This document shows, piece by piece, positions 9,153 through 16,841 of a DNA stretch of 24,481 nucleotides. Under the pieces are notes generated by a model, which saw only the letters and a list, made by a program, of their open reading frames with translations, was not told the origin of the DNA and searched no databases. The position numbers were made by a program, and so were the translations under genes. The DNA comes from Betaproteobacteria bacterium SG8_40 (lineage in GTDB: Bacteria; Pseudomonadota; Gammaproteobacteria; Burkholderiales; Eutrophovitaceae). The DNA lies in contig LJTS01000002.1 of the NCBI GenBank assembly GCA_001304425.1, forward strand, positions 1-24,481, written 5' to 3'. Positions within the stretch are counted from its first letter, which is position 1. Every line of letters starts with the position of its first letter.

Positions 9153-10403
9153 TTACTGCGCGGCCGGGCTTCGCGGTCGGCGCATCCTGCATGCTGTTTC
9201 CTTTGCGGTTTCATCCGGCTCGATGCGCGAAACGGTCTGCCACCCCAGGCTGGCGCCCACTGCGGCATTTACCCCGGAGCTCTTGTCAGCCCCGACCAGT
9301 CTGGCAAGGAACAACGGCTGCAATAACTGGTGATTGTCCTCACGCATGGCTGTCGGGCCGGCGGCTCCCAGAAACGACAGCCCCTCGAGCACGCGCGCCA
9401 CTTGCACCGGGTCAATGGAGCGCGCGTTTTGCATCGACGTTGCAAGCATCTGAACGGTGACAAAGCCCGGCAGTCCGTTCCAGTCTTCGCCGTTGGTTTG
9501 CCGATACGACTCAGCGAACAGGCTCAACAGGTTGTCACCGATGTTGGGGTGCCAGGTGAATACCGCGGTGACGCGGCCCGCTCCCGAATCGCCGACCGCA
9601 GCGGGCACTCCGGAAGCAACGTTACTGGCGATGAAGAGCGGCCTCCGGTTGCCGCTGACGGCCATCGCCGACATCAAGCCGATCAGGTCGGCGCCACGGT
9701 TTGCCGTCACGATGGCACCGGCACCGGAGGCCTCGATCAGCTGCATGGTTGCAGAAAGATCGTGGTTGACGCTGGCCGGGTGTACGTCGTCTCCAATAAC
9801 CTGCAAGTCCGGCCTGCGTTGCGAAAACACGCGCTGGATTTCGCGACTGGCCTGATGCCCCCAACCGTTGTCCTGATTGACCAGATAAACGCTCTGTATG
9901 CTGCCATCGTCGGGAATGCCGTCAACAAGCGCGTGGGTTTTCATCGCGATGCTCGCATCGAAACGGAAATGCCAGTAATTGCATTGTGCGTCATCGAGCT
10001 GAGGAGCCCCGTCGCCGTAGTTGAGAAAAAGCACCGCGCGACTTGGGTTCTCCTGGTTGTGTGCATCGATCGCCCTTGCCAGCGCGACCGTGACTTCCGG
10101 GTTGTTACCCTGCGTCACGAAACGTATCCCCTGCCCCAGCGCAAGGTCGAGGTTTTCCAGCGCACGCTCGACACTGGATTGGTCGTCAAGCGGCACCAGC
10201 TCGAGATCGAGGCCAAGTGCGCCGCCATTTGCATTGGTGTGTGCAATGGCCGCCTGGAATTGCTTGAGGCTGTCAAAGCCGATATCGGCGTACTGCCCGC
10301 TCAACGCGTCGATAAACGCGATCTTTATCGTGTCGACAGCGCCTGTCTGGGCCGAAACAGCGGAAGACAGGAAAAAGAAGAACAAACCGAGAAAATTACG
10401 CAT
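9153..10403 (-). CDS. ABC transporter substrate-binding protein, branched-chain amino acid (Leu/Ile/Val-binding) type
   Basis: The 416-residue periplasmic-binding fold type I protein has a signal peptide with a phenylalanine-rich core (GLFFFFLSS) and probable cleavage after AVSA, residue 18. Family features are IKIAFIDALSGQYADIG at the mature N-terminus, then GGALGLDLELVPLDDQS, a GIRFVTQGN strand, VYLVNQDNGWGHQ and GAGAIVTANRGADLIGL. This class delivers amino acids, amides or aromatic acids to LivHMGF-type ABC permeases. No permease or ATPase gene is in the window, so it is an orphan receptor here. The ribosome site before the ATG is weak. The C-terminus ends in an unusual basic stretch (CRMRRPRSPAAQ). 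It lies downstream of the TRAP terminator and is probably transcribed separately. Confidence 0.88.
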   Translation of the reverse strand: MRNFLGLFFFFLSSAVSAQTGAVDTIKIAFIDALSGQYADIGFDSLKQFQAAIAHTNANGGALGLDLELVPLDDQSSVERALENLDLALGQGIRFVTQGNNPEVTVALARAIDAHNQENPSRAVLFLNYGDGAPQLDDAQCNYWHFRFDASIAMKTHALVDGIPDDGSIQSVYLVNQDNGWGHQASREIQRVFSQRRPDLQVIGDDVHPASVNHDLSATMQLIEASGAGAIVTANRGADLIGLMSAMAVSGNRRPLFIASNVASGVPAAVGDSGAGRVTAVFTWHPNIGDNLLSLFAESYRQTNGEDWNGLPGFVTVQMLATSMQNARSIDPVQVARVLEGLSFLGAAGPTAMREDNHQLLQPLFLARLVGADKSSGVNAAVGASLGWQTVSRIEPDETAKETACRMRRPRSPAAQ

Positions 10404-10488
10404 GGTAATCAGCGAACCGTGAGGCCTGGAAGAAGGCGGACAGAAATCGAAGCGCTACCGTAGATCATCAGCCGGCGGCCTTCAAATG

Positions 10489-10513
10489 AAACGGGGCGCA
10501 CTGCGCCCCGTTT
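10489..10513 (-). terminator. Stem-loop terminator after dctM
   Basis: AAACGGGGCGC (10489-10499) pairs perfectly with GCGCCCCGTTT (10503-10513) around a 3-base loop. It begins 34 bases beyond the dctM stop on the minus strand. The flanking A/T tails make it usable in both directions, although the U-tract is short. It separates the TRAP genes from the ABC binding-protein gene. Confidence 0.7.
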
Positions 10514-10546
10514 TGCTTACCTGGCCAGAAGCCGCTGCCGGCACCG

Positions 10547-11932
10547 TCAGTACAGGAAGCCCGACCAGCGGGGCAGCCAAAGTGCGATCTGCGGGAACAT
10601 CAGGATAAGACTGAGCCCGATCAGCTGCAGCGCAACAAACGGAATGATGCCGCGATAGATATGCGCCATGTTGATCGAGGGCGGCACCGTGCCCTTCATA
10701 TAAAACAGCGTAAATCCGAACGGAGGGGTCAGGAACGAAGTCTGCAGGTTCACCGACATCATGACGACGAACCAGGTCAGGAAAACAATGGGGCCGCCTT
10801 CGCCGATATGGGGCCCGAAATCGACTCCCTGCAAAATGGGCGCAAACACCGGCAGCACGATCAGCGTGATCTCGATCCAGTCGAAGAAGAAGCCGAGAAC
10901 GAAGGTGAGCACCAGCATGAATGTCAGTATCTCCCAGCCGGTATCGATACCGATCGTCGCCAGCAGCTCCACAATCAGATCATCCCCGCCCAACGACCGG
11001 AACACGTATGAAAACAGCGTCGCTCCGAAGAAGATGAAGAACACCATGCCGTTGGTCAGGCCGGCACGCTCGATCACTTCCTTCAGCGTCTGCATATCGA
11101 GACGCTTGTTGATCCAGGCGAGAAACATGGCGCCGATACATCCGACGCCGGCGGCCTCGGTCGGGGTTGCCCAGCCCCCGAAAATCGACCCCAGAACCAG
11201 CGTGATCAGTAACACGGGCGGGAAAAAACTCTTGCCGATCAGCGCGAACATCTCGGCACTGGTCTTGGGCCCGATATCGGAAGGCAAAGCCGGCGCCCGG
11301 TCCGGATTCATGAAACTGGCAATGCCGATATAGGCCACATAAAGACCCGCCAGGATGAGGCCCGGGAAAACCGCGGCGGCAAACAGCGCTCCCACCGAAA
11401 TGGACAACAAGTCGCCCATAATCACCAGCATGATCGATGGTGGAATCAGAATGCCCAGCGTTCCGGCCGAGGCAATCGTGCCGACTGCGAGCTTCTTGTC
11501 GTAACCACGCTGCAGCATGGACGGTAACGCGATCATTGTGAGCATTACGACGGACGCGCCGACAATGCCCGTCGTTGCCGCCATGATGGTTCCCATCAGC
11601 GTCACCGACATCGCCAGTCCGCCAGGAATGCGGCGGGTCAGCACCTGCAGGCAATGCAGCAGATCGTTGGCTACACCACTGCGTTCCAGCATCGTGCCCA
11701 TGAAAATGAACATGGGCACCGCGACCAGAATCGGATTCGAGGCCGCCGCACCCCACACGCGCGGTAACAGGTTGAAGAACTGAACCGGCTCGAAAACACC
11801 CAGAAGAATGCCGATACCGCCGAACATGATTGCGACGCCGCCAAGCACGAATGCAACCGGGAAGCCGCAGAACAGCGCAATCGCCAGAACGGCGAATAGC
11901 ACCAGCGCAATATGATGTGTTATCCAGCTCAT
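10547..11932 (-). CDS. dctM: TRAP transporter large membrane subunit DctM
   Basis: The 461-residue integral membrane protein has roughly a dozen hydrophobic segments. Typical DctM blocks are FCGFPVAFVLGGVA, VAVPMFIFMGTMLERSG, MSVTLMGTIMAATTGIVGAS (helical hairpin with Gly/Thr-rich turn), GTLGILIPPSIMLV and TPTEAAGVGCIGA. It forms the ion-coupled transport domain that, with DctQ, moves substrates delivered by DctP across the inner membrane using the sodium gradient. I chose the ATG at 11932, which overlaps the dctQ stop by four bases (ATGA), so the two are translationally coupled. The longer frame to 12088 runs antiparallel through nothing recognisable and only re-reads dctQ out of frame. It is the last gene before the stem-loop at 10489-10513. 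Confidence 0.95.
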   Translation of the reverse strand: MSWITHHIALVLFAVLAIALFCGFPVAFVLGGVAIMFGGIGILLGVFEPVQFFNLLPRVWGAAASNPILVAVPMFIFMGTMLERSGVANDLLHCLQVLTRRIPGGLAMSVTLMGTIMAATTGIVGASVVMLTMIALPSMLQRGYDKKLAVGTIASAGTLGILIPPSIMLVIMGDLLSISVGALFAAAVFPGLILAGLYVAYIGIASFMNPDRAPALPSDIGPKTSAEMFALIGKSFFPPVLLITLVLGSIFGGWATPTEAAGVGCIGAMFLAWINKRLDMQTLKEVIERAGLTNGMVFFIFFGATLFSYVFRSLGGDDLIVELLATIGIDTGWEILTFMLVLTFVLGFFFDWIEITLIVLPVFAPILQGVDFGPHIGEGGPIVFLTWFVVMMSVNLQTSFLTPPFGFTLFYMKGTVPPSINMAHIYRGIIPFVALQLIGLSLILMFPQIALWLPRWSGFLY

Positions 11933-12507
11933 GCCGTCGCTCCGTGATGATCTTTGATAACCGCGACGTTGGCTTTCTTCCGCAACTCTTCCGGTCCCCA
12001 CAGGTAAACAATGGTGCGCATCAGGACCGAAATGACCGCCGCAAACAGCATGATCAGGCCGAGAGAAATGAATGCCTTGGGAATCCACCGGTAGGGCAAA
12101 CCATTCGACGACGCCGAGCCTTCCATGTCGACCCAGGCGATCCAGGTGAAGTCCAGACTAAAGTAGATCGCGAACAGGCAATAGGGTATTGCCAGGATGA
12201 TACAGCCGAGAAACTCGGCCCACACGTGCGTGCGTGGCTTAGCATTGATGAATGCAATGTCGATACGCACATGCGCATTCTTGACGTAGGCAATGCCAAT
12301 CCAGAATGCGAACAGGGCCGTGTGCAGATGCCATTCGAGTTCCTGCAGGCGGGTCGAGCCCATCCCCGGCATCTGGTATCCGATTTTCCGGGTCAGAACG
12401 TCGAAGGCGATTACGACGGTACACACTACGAACAACCAGCCCACCCACATCGCCACGCGGTAAAGCACACCGTCAATGGCGTCACTCAGCTTCAGCATTC
12501 GTTCCAT
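11929..12507 (-). CDS. dctQ: TRAP transporter small membrane subunit DctQ
   Basis: The 192-residue protein has four predicted membrane helices (about residues 17-37, 60-80, 95-117 and 145-168). The DctQ signature is present: VAFDVLTRK-like sequence in helix 1 (here VIAFDVLTRK), the LQELEWHLHTALFAFWIG block with the conserved Glu-Trp, and NAHVRIDI. It is the small scaffold subunit paired with DctM in the inner membrane. The charged cytosolic tail ends KDHHGATA, and its stop overlaps the dctM ATG. The start at 12507 has only a weak ribosome site (GAGA). It is separated from dctP1 by 73 bases containing a strong hairpin. Confidence 0.93.
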   Translation of the reverse strand: MERMLKLSDAIDGVLYRVAMWVGWLFVVCTVVIAFDVLTRKIGYQMPGMGSTRLQELEWHLHTALFAFWIGIAYVKNAHVRIDIAFINAKPRTHVWAEFLGCIILAIPYCLFAIYFSLDFTWIAWVDMEGSASSNGLPYRWIPKAFISLGLIMLFAAVISVLMRTIVYLWGPEELRKKANVAVIKDHHGATA

Positions 12508-12539
12508 GATGTTCTCTCAGACCGGATTGGAACAGCAAG

Positions 12540-12563
12540 GAGTGGGCGTTAGCACGCCCACTC
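12540..12563 (-). promoter_or_regulatory. Perfect 10-bp stem-loop between dctP1 and dctQ
   Basis: GAGTGGGCGT (12540-12549) pairs perfectly with ACGCCCACTC (12554-12563) around a 4-base loop. It lies 17 bases after the dctP1 stop and 33 bases before the dctQ start. There is no U-tract on the minus strand. It is therefore more likely a 3'-end stabiliser or partial attenuator that keeps receptor levels above membrane-subunit levels than a full terminator. Confidence 0.65.
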
Positions 12564-12580
12564 TGCCCTGCCACCCATTT

Positions 12581-13681
12581 CTATTTCAGGTAGCCGTTCT
12601 GTCCCCACAATGCGTATTCCTTGCGGAACTTCGAGAAGGAATCGTAAACCTTCTTGAAGTTGGGATTGGCGGCCGATTCCTCCGCCACCACCTCGTCCCA
12701 GGCTTTCTTGTAGGCATCGAGCATGTCCTTGCTCCAGTTCATCACCTTCACGTCATGCTTGTCGACCATGCGTTGCATGGCCGGTGCCTGAGCGGCATCG
12801 CCTCTGGCCAGTCCGTCACGAACCGAGTCACCGCAGGCCACTTCGAGAATCCTCTGGTGCTGGGCCGACAGCTTGTTCCACACGTCCATGTTGATAAACA
12901 GGGCGTTAAACGACGCCGGCTGGTGCCAGCCCGGGAAATAGTAGTACTTGGCGACCTGGAAGAAACCAAAGCTCTCGTCACTCGATGGCATGGAGAACTC
13001 GGTAGCGTCGATCGTGCCCAGTTGCAGCGCCTGGAAAATATCGCCCGGCGCCAGCAACTGTGTTGCCACGCCCATCTTGTCCATGACCTTGGCGCCCAGT
13101 CCAAAGAAGCGCATCTTCATACCCTTGACATCATCGAGCGACTTGATTTCCTTGCGGAACCAGCCGGATGCTTCCGGCGGAATCATCTGGCAGGGAATCG
13201 CCTTGATGTTGTGCGCGGCGAACATTTCATCCATCAGTTCAATACCGCCGCCGTAATACATCCACGCCAGAAACTCGGTGGGGTTTGCTCCAAACGGCGA
13301 AGTAGAGAACAGGTTGAAGGTCGTATCGGTGCCCGCAAAGAAACCGGGGCTCGACCATGCCGATTCGACTGAACCTTTCGCGACGGCAGGAATCGACTCG
13401 AGTCCCGGGACCAGTGCACCAGGTTCGAAGAATTTCAGTTCGAGGGTGCCACCCGAAATTTCGCCGACGGTCTTGGTCAGCTTGACCCCGCTGTCGCCAA
13501 GCAGCTGCAATGAGGCAGGGAAGATGCTCGCCATTTTCAGCGTGACCTTCTCGGCAGCGGGCGCCGCCGCTTCGCCCGAAGACGCACCTTGCTGCGGCGA
13601 GCCGCTGTCGCCACAACCCGCAAGACCCACCACCGCAGTTGCAAACAATGCAATCACGGAAATCCCGAACAACTTCTTCAT
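12581..13681 (-). CDS. dctP: TRAP transporter substrate-binding lipoprotein DctP (copy 1)
   Basis: The 366-residue receptor has a type II signal peptide with lipobox LAGC (Cys23), followed by a Ser/Ala/Gly-rich linker to about residue 43. The DctP fold follows: VTLKMASIFPAS, GGTLELKFFEPGALVPG, KGMKMRFFGLGAKV with the family's conserved carboxylate-binding Arg, then LGTIDATEFSMP and AKYYYFPGWHQPAS. The last two blocks match the TakP (alpha-keto acid) branch. There the motif is usually Glu-Trp; here it is Glu-Phe. The substrate is probably an organic acid. TTCTCCTCCTT on the plus strand places a strong GGAGG just before the ATG. It is the copy adjacent to dctQM and the most divergent of the three, for example STSPFGANPTEF where the others read TAVPFGPDAPEY. 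Confidence 0.93.
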   Translation of the reverse strand: MKKLFGISVIALFATAVVGLAGCGDSGSPQQGASSGEAAAPAAEKVTLKMASIFPASLQLLGDSGVKLTKTVGEISGGTLELKFFEPGALVPGLESIPAVAKGSVESAWSSPGFFAGTDTTFNLFSTSPFGANPTEFLAWMYYGGGIELMDEMFAAHNIKAIPCQMIPPEASGWFRKEIKSLDDVKGMKMRFFGLGAKVMDKMGVATQLLAPGDIFQALQLGTIDATEFSMPSSDESFGFFQVAKYYYFPGWHQPASFNALFINMDVWNKLSAQHQRILEVACGDSVRDGLARGDAAQAPAMQRMVDKHDVKVMNWSKDMLDAYKKAWDEVVAEESAANPNFKKVYDSFSKFRKEYALWGQNGYLK

Positions 13682-13871
13682 TTTCTCCTCCTTGGCGGGC
13701 GTTTCGCCCCTCGATATTTTTTGCGATCCGGGATTTGTGCCTTTTTTCGGTTAGCCTCGGTTCCGGATGCGCTTTTTTCAGGGGCTAACACGGTTTCTCG
13801 CCATGATATGCCCGTCAAGTGCAAACCCTACCATGAGCACACGGCCCTTGCCACAAAGTGGTCATGAGCCC

Positions 13872-13890
13872 AAAAGCCCCTTCGGGCCTT
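13872..13890 (-). terminator. Possible intrinsic terminator between dctP2 and dctP1
   Basis: On the minus strand the stem AAGGCCC (13890-13884) and GGGCTTT (13879-13873), with a GAAG loop and one G-U pair, runs into a short T stretch ending at 13872. It is about 350 bases after the dctP2 stop and about 190 bases before the dctP1 start. If it works, dctP1QM has its own promoter. Confidence 0.45.
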
Positions 13891-14209
13891 GCAGCGGCTT
13901 CTCAATAGCTGAGGGTCGCTATTCTCACCCTGCTGCCTGTAAATGTCGCGGAAATTCGTGTGGGACGACCGGAAGCTTCTATATTCCTGCCCGGATCGGG
14001 GCGCCTCGCAGGCCGTTTCCGGGCAGGCGCTCCGGACTGCTCGAGGGAAAAAACGCCCGGCTGCCAGTGCATGAACGTCACACTGCGCCGCCGGATCGTT
14101 CTTACGTTGCCGGGCGGGCCCGGGCAACAAGCTTTTCAGGGGAAATGTTCCAGCCAGCAGCGAACGCTAGCCGGGGACAAATCCGGGGCGGGGGCCCCTG
14201 ACGGCAACG

Positions 14210-14229
14210 GGGAAGCGCTTGCGCTTCCC
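14210..14229 (-). promoter_or_regulatory. Stem-loop just after dctP2
   Basis: GGGAAGCG (14210-14217) pairs with CGCTTCCC (14222-14229) around a 4-base loop, and the stem can be lengthened outward with a bulge. It begins 12 bases after the dctP2 stop and has no U-tract. It is the counterpart of the hairpin after dctP1 and is probably a transcript 3'-end or stabilising structure. Confidence 0.45.
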
Positions 14230-14241
14230 GTGCCGCCACGA

Positions 14242-15345
14242 TTACCGCTTCAGGTAACCGTTATCTCCCCACAGCTTGAAGTCCTCACGGAACTTCGAGT
14301 AGGACGCATAGATTTTCTTGAAATTGGCGTTATTCGCCGATTCTTCCGCAACGACTTCCTTCCAGGCCTTCTCATAGGCATCGAGAAACTCTTGCGGCCA
14401 ATATCTGATCTTGACGTCGTGCTCGTCACGCATGCGCTGCATCGCCGGTGCCTGGACCGATTCGCTACGCGCGAGGACGTGGCGAACCATGTCGCCGCAG
14501 GTGAACTCGATCATCGCCTGCTGCTGGTCGGACATGCCTTTCCAGACATCCAGGTTGATGAACAGACCCGACAGCGATGCCGGCTGGTGCCACCCCGGGA
14601 AGTAGTAGTACTTGGCGACCTGATAGAAGCCGAAGCCCTCATCCACGATGGGATTGGAAAACTCGGTCGCGTCAATGGTGCCGAGTTGCAGTGCCTGGAA
14701 AATATCGCCGCCCGCGAGTAACTGGGTTGCAGCGCCCAGCTTGTCCAGAACGCGCGCGCCGAGGCCGAAGAAGCGGATCTTCATGCCTTTCAGATCGTCC
14801 AGCGACGTGATCTCCTTACGGAACCAGCCGGACGCTTCCGGCGAAAGGATCAGACAAGGAACGAACTTGACGTTGTGCTCGCCGAACATTTCGTTGGCGA
14901 GATCCAGGCCGCCCCCTTCGTACATCCATGCCAGGTACTCCGGGGCATCCGGACCAAACGGCACCGCGGTGAAGAAGTTGAAGGCCATGTCGGTGCCGGC
15001 CATGTAGCCCGCCGTCGACCACGCCGCATCGACCGAGCCTTTAGAAACCGACTGGATCGCTTCGAGTGCCGGCACCAGCGCGCCGGGTTCGAACATTTTC
15101 ATCTCGATGCTACCGCCAGAAACGCGGTCGATCTTTTCGGACAATGTCACCGCAGATGTTCCCAGCAGGGCCAGTGACAGAGGAAATGCCGATGCCACCT
15201 TCATCGATACTTTCTGGGCAGCCGCGCCGGGCGCAGCCTCCGAAGATGCCGCCTGTTGTTCATTCCCCTTGTCACCGCAGCCAGCGGCGAACATGAATAA
15301 CACCATGAGCACCGCAACTGTCGAGCGTTTGCCGAATTTTTTCAT
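14242..15345 (-). CDS. dctP: TRAP transporter substrate-binding lipoprotein DctP (copy 2)
   Basis: The 367-residue paralogue of copies 1 and 3 has a type II signal peptide ending FAAGC with Cys23; the -3 residue is Ala, slightly off the consensus. An Ala/Gln/Ser-rich linker leads into the DctP fold: VSMKVASAFPLSLALLG, GGSIEMKMFEPGALVP, FNFFTAVPFGPDAPEY, MKIRFFGLGARVLDKLG, LGTIDATEFSNP and AKYYYFPGWHQPAS. It is likely an organic-acid receptor of the TakP branch. The start at 15345 is fixed by AAGGAGGAG seven bases upstream; a frame extending to 15474 lacks any such site. dctP3 ends 196 bases upstream, on the same strand. Confidence 0.92.
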   Translation of the reverse strand: MKKFGKRSTVAVLMVLFMFAAGCGDKGNEQQAASSEAAPGAAAQKVSMKVASAFPLSLALLGTSAVTLSEKIDRVSGGSIEMKMFEPGALVPALEAIQSVSKGSVDAAWSTAGYMAGTDMAFNFFTAVPFGPDAPEYLAWMYEGGGLDLANEMFGEHNVKFVPCLILSPEASGWFRKEITSLDDLKGMKIRFFGLGARVLDKLGAATQLLAGGDIFQALQLGTIDATEFSNPIVDEGFGFYQVAKYYYFPGWHQPASLSGLFINLDVWKGMSDQQQAMIEFTCGDMVRHVLARSESVQAPAMQRMRDEHDVKIRYWPQEFLDAYEKAWKEVVAEESANNANFKKIYASYSKFREDFKLWGDNGYLKR

Positions 15346-15541
15346 CGTCTCCTCCTTGAGCAGGCTAGATACCTGTTGTTGAAATTCTCCCATCGCACAT
15401 CCGGTCCAGATCAAACAGGCACTAACCCGTCCGGTTGTTCTCAACACTGCGTAAGGCGCCCGGCCTCGCTGCACGGCGCATCAAACCGAAACCGACCGTG
15501 AGCGCGCTTTCCGCATCAGCAAAGCGGTGCACCTGCCGGAG

Positions 15542-16645
15542 TCACCGTTTCAGGTAACCGTTGTCACCCCATAGCTTGAAGCCCTCCCGGAACTTCGAAT
15601 AAGAGGCATAGATCTTCCTGAAGTTGGGGTTGTTCTTCGATTCCTCCGCGATGACCTCCTGCCACGCCTTTTTATACGCTGCGAGGAATTCGGGCGGCCA
15701 GTACATGATTTTCACGCCATGCTTGTCGCGCATGCGCGTCATGGCCGGCGATTGCATGAACTCGCCCCGGGCGAGGATGTCACGAATCATGTCGCCGCAG
15801 GTCACCTCCAGAATCGCCTGATGTTGATCGGACAAGCCGTTCCACAGATCGAGGTTGATGAACAGGCCGAGAATGGACGCCGGCTGGTGCCAACCCGGGA
15901 AATAGTAGTACTTGGCAACCTGATAGAAACCGAAGCTCTCGTCCATGACTGGCATCGAAAACTCGGTGGCGTCAATCGTGCCGAGCTGCAGCGACTGGAA
16001 GATATCGCCGGGTGCGAGCAACTGCGTCGCCACACCCAGCTTGTCCATCACGCGCGCACCGAGACCGAAGAAGCGCATCTTCATGCCTTTGAGATCGTCC
16101 AGGCTCTTGATCTCCTGGCGAAACCAGCCAGACGCTTCCGGCGGTTGAAACGCGCATGGGATGTATTTGACATTGTGCGCACCGAACATTTCATCGGCCA
16201 GCTCCAGGCCACCGCCGTGGTACATCCATGCCATATACTCCGGCGCGTCCGGCCCGAACGGCACCGCAGTGAAGAAGTTGAAAGCCATGTCGGTACCGGC
16301 GAAAAAGCCGGCGGTTGTCCAGGCCGCATCGACCGATCCCTTGGACACGGCCTGAATCGCCTCCAGCGCCGGAACCAGAGCGCCCGGCTCGAAGATCCTG
16401 ATTTCGAGATTTCCGCCGGAGACACGTTGCACCTTCCCGGCAAAGGTGACGGCACCTTCGCCAATCAGTGCGAGTGACGTGGGAAACGCCGAAGCCACTT
16501 TCAGCGTCACTTTCCTCGCGGCGGGTGCAGCCGAGTCACCCGATACGGCGGCCTGCTGGTCATTGCCGCCGTCACCACAACCGGCTACAAACATGATTGC
16601 GGTCACCACCGCCGGCAAGACGAACGTCCAGGATAGCTTCCTCAT
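15542..16645 (-). CDS. dctP: TRAP transporter substrate-binding lipoprotein DctP (copy 3)
   Basis: The 367-residue receptor has a clean lipobox VAGC (Cys23) and a linker with QQAA and Ser/Ala residues. The core motifs are VTLKVASAFPTSLALIG, GGNLEIRIFEPGALVP, FNFFTAVPFGPDAPEY, MKMRFFGLGARVMDKLG, LGTIDATEFSMP and AKYYYFPGWHQPAS. It is closest to copy 2 across the N-terminal domain, while its pocket motif TEFSMP matches copy 1. I chose the ATG at 16645 because AAGGAGG lies five bases before it; the longer frame to 16762 crosses the leader hairpin. It is the first gene of the TRAP group and carries a 9-bp inverted repeat about 50 bases upstream of its start. Confidence 0.93.
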   Translation of the reverse strand: MRKLSWTFVLPAVVTAIMFVAGCGDGGNDQQAAVSGDSAAPAARKVTLKVASAFPTSLALIGEGAVTFAGKVQRVSGGNLEIRIFEPGALVPALEAIQAVSKGSVDAAWTTAGFFAGTDMAFNFFTAVPFGPDAPEYMAWMYHGGGLELADEMFGAHNVKYIPCAFQPPEASGWFRQEIKSLDDLKGMKMRFFGLGARVMDKLGVATQLLAPGDIFQSLQLGTIDATEFSMPVMDESFGFYQVAKYYYFPGWHQPASILGLFINLDLWNGLSDQHQAILEVTCGDMIRDILARGEFMQSPAMTRMRDKHGVKIMYWPPEFLAAYKKAWQEVIAEESKNNPNFRKIYASYSKFREGFKLWGDNGYLKR

Positions 16646-16696
16646 GTTGCCCTCCTTGGCAGATTTCCCACCATTTGACGTTTTCTGCGTTCCAGC

Positions 16697-16723
16697 GAGC
16701 CGCATTTCCATCAGATGCGGCTC
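16697..16723 (-). promoter_or_regulatory. Inverted repeat upstream of dctP3 (candidate operator or leader hairpin)
   Basis: GAGCCGCAT (16697-16705) and ATGCGGCTC (16715-16723) are a perfect 9-bp inverted repeat around 9 bases, ending about 50 bases upstream of the dctP3 ATG. The centre-to-centre distance of 18 bases suits a dimeric GntR/LysR-like repressor site, but a leader RNA hairpin is equally possible. No regulator gene is nearby. Confidence 0.45.
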
Positions 16724-16841
16724 CCGCTCAGTGAGGACCCTAACACGAGGCGGACAGCTCATGCCACATCGTGGAACTGCGTTCCGCAGGCATACGGAAT
16801 CTTCTTGCCGGCAAACACCACCGGCATGAAGTTGCAGTGCA

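Larger units (their letters stand above)
13682..14241. other. 560-base gap between dctP1 and dctP2, no gene seen
   Basis: Short frames occur on both strands but none has a ribosome site and protein-like composition. The gap holds two stem-loops (13872-13890 and 14210-14229) and must hold any separate promoter of dctP1. A TTGACG hexamer occurs on the minus strand upstream of dctP1, but I see no matching -10 at the right spacing. Confidence 0.5.

Noticed and set aside
9330..10463. Plus-strand frame of 377 codons opposite the ABC binding-protein gene
   Set aside because: The minus strand encodes an obvious periplasmic-binding protein with signal peptide; the plus frame has shadow composition and no recognisable domain.
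11933..12088. N-terminal extension of dctM to 12088
   Set aside because: It re-reads the dctQ coding region out of frame; the ATG at 11932 gives the typical DctM N-terminus and the ATGA overlap.
12476..13372. Plus-strand frame of 298 codons opposite dctP1, and comparable frames opposite dctP2 (13960-14721) and dctP3 (15719-16477)
   Set aside because: These parallel frames exist because the three dctP genes are paralogues; their products resemble each other only as complements of conserved receptor motifs.
13682..14241. Small gene between dctP1 and dctP2, for example the 100-codon minus frame at 13828-14130
   Set aside because: It has no ribosome site, is Arg/Ser/Cys-rich and spans the terminator-like stem-loop; treated as non-coding.
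15346..15541. Stem CGCTTT/AAAGCG with a 10-base loop downstream of dctP3
   Set aside because: It is only six pairs with a long loop and no U-tract, so not distinguishable from chance.
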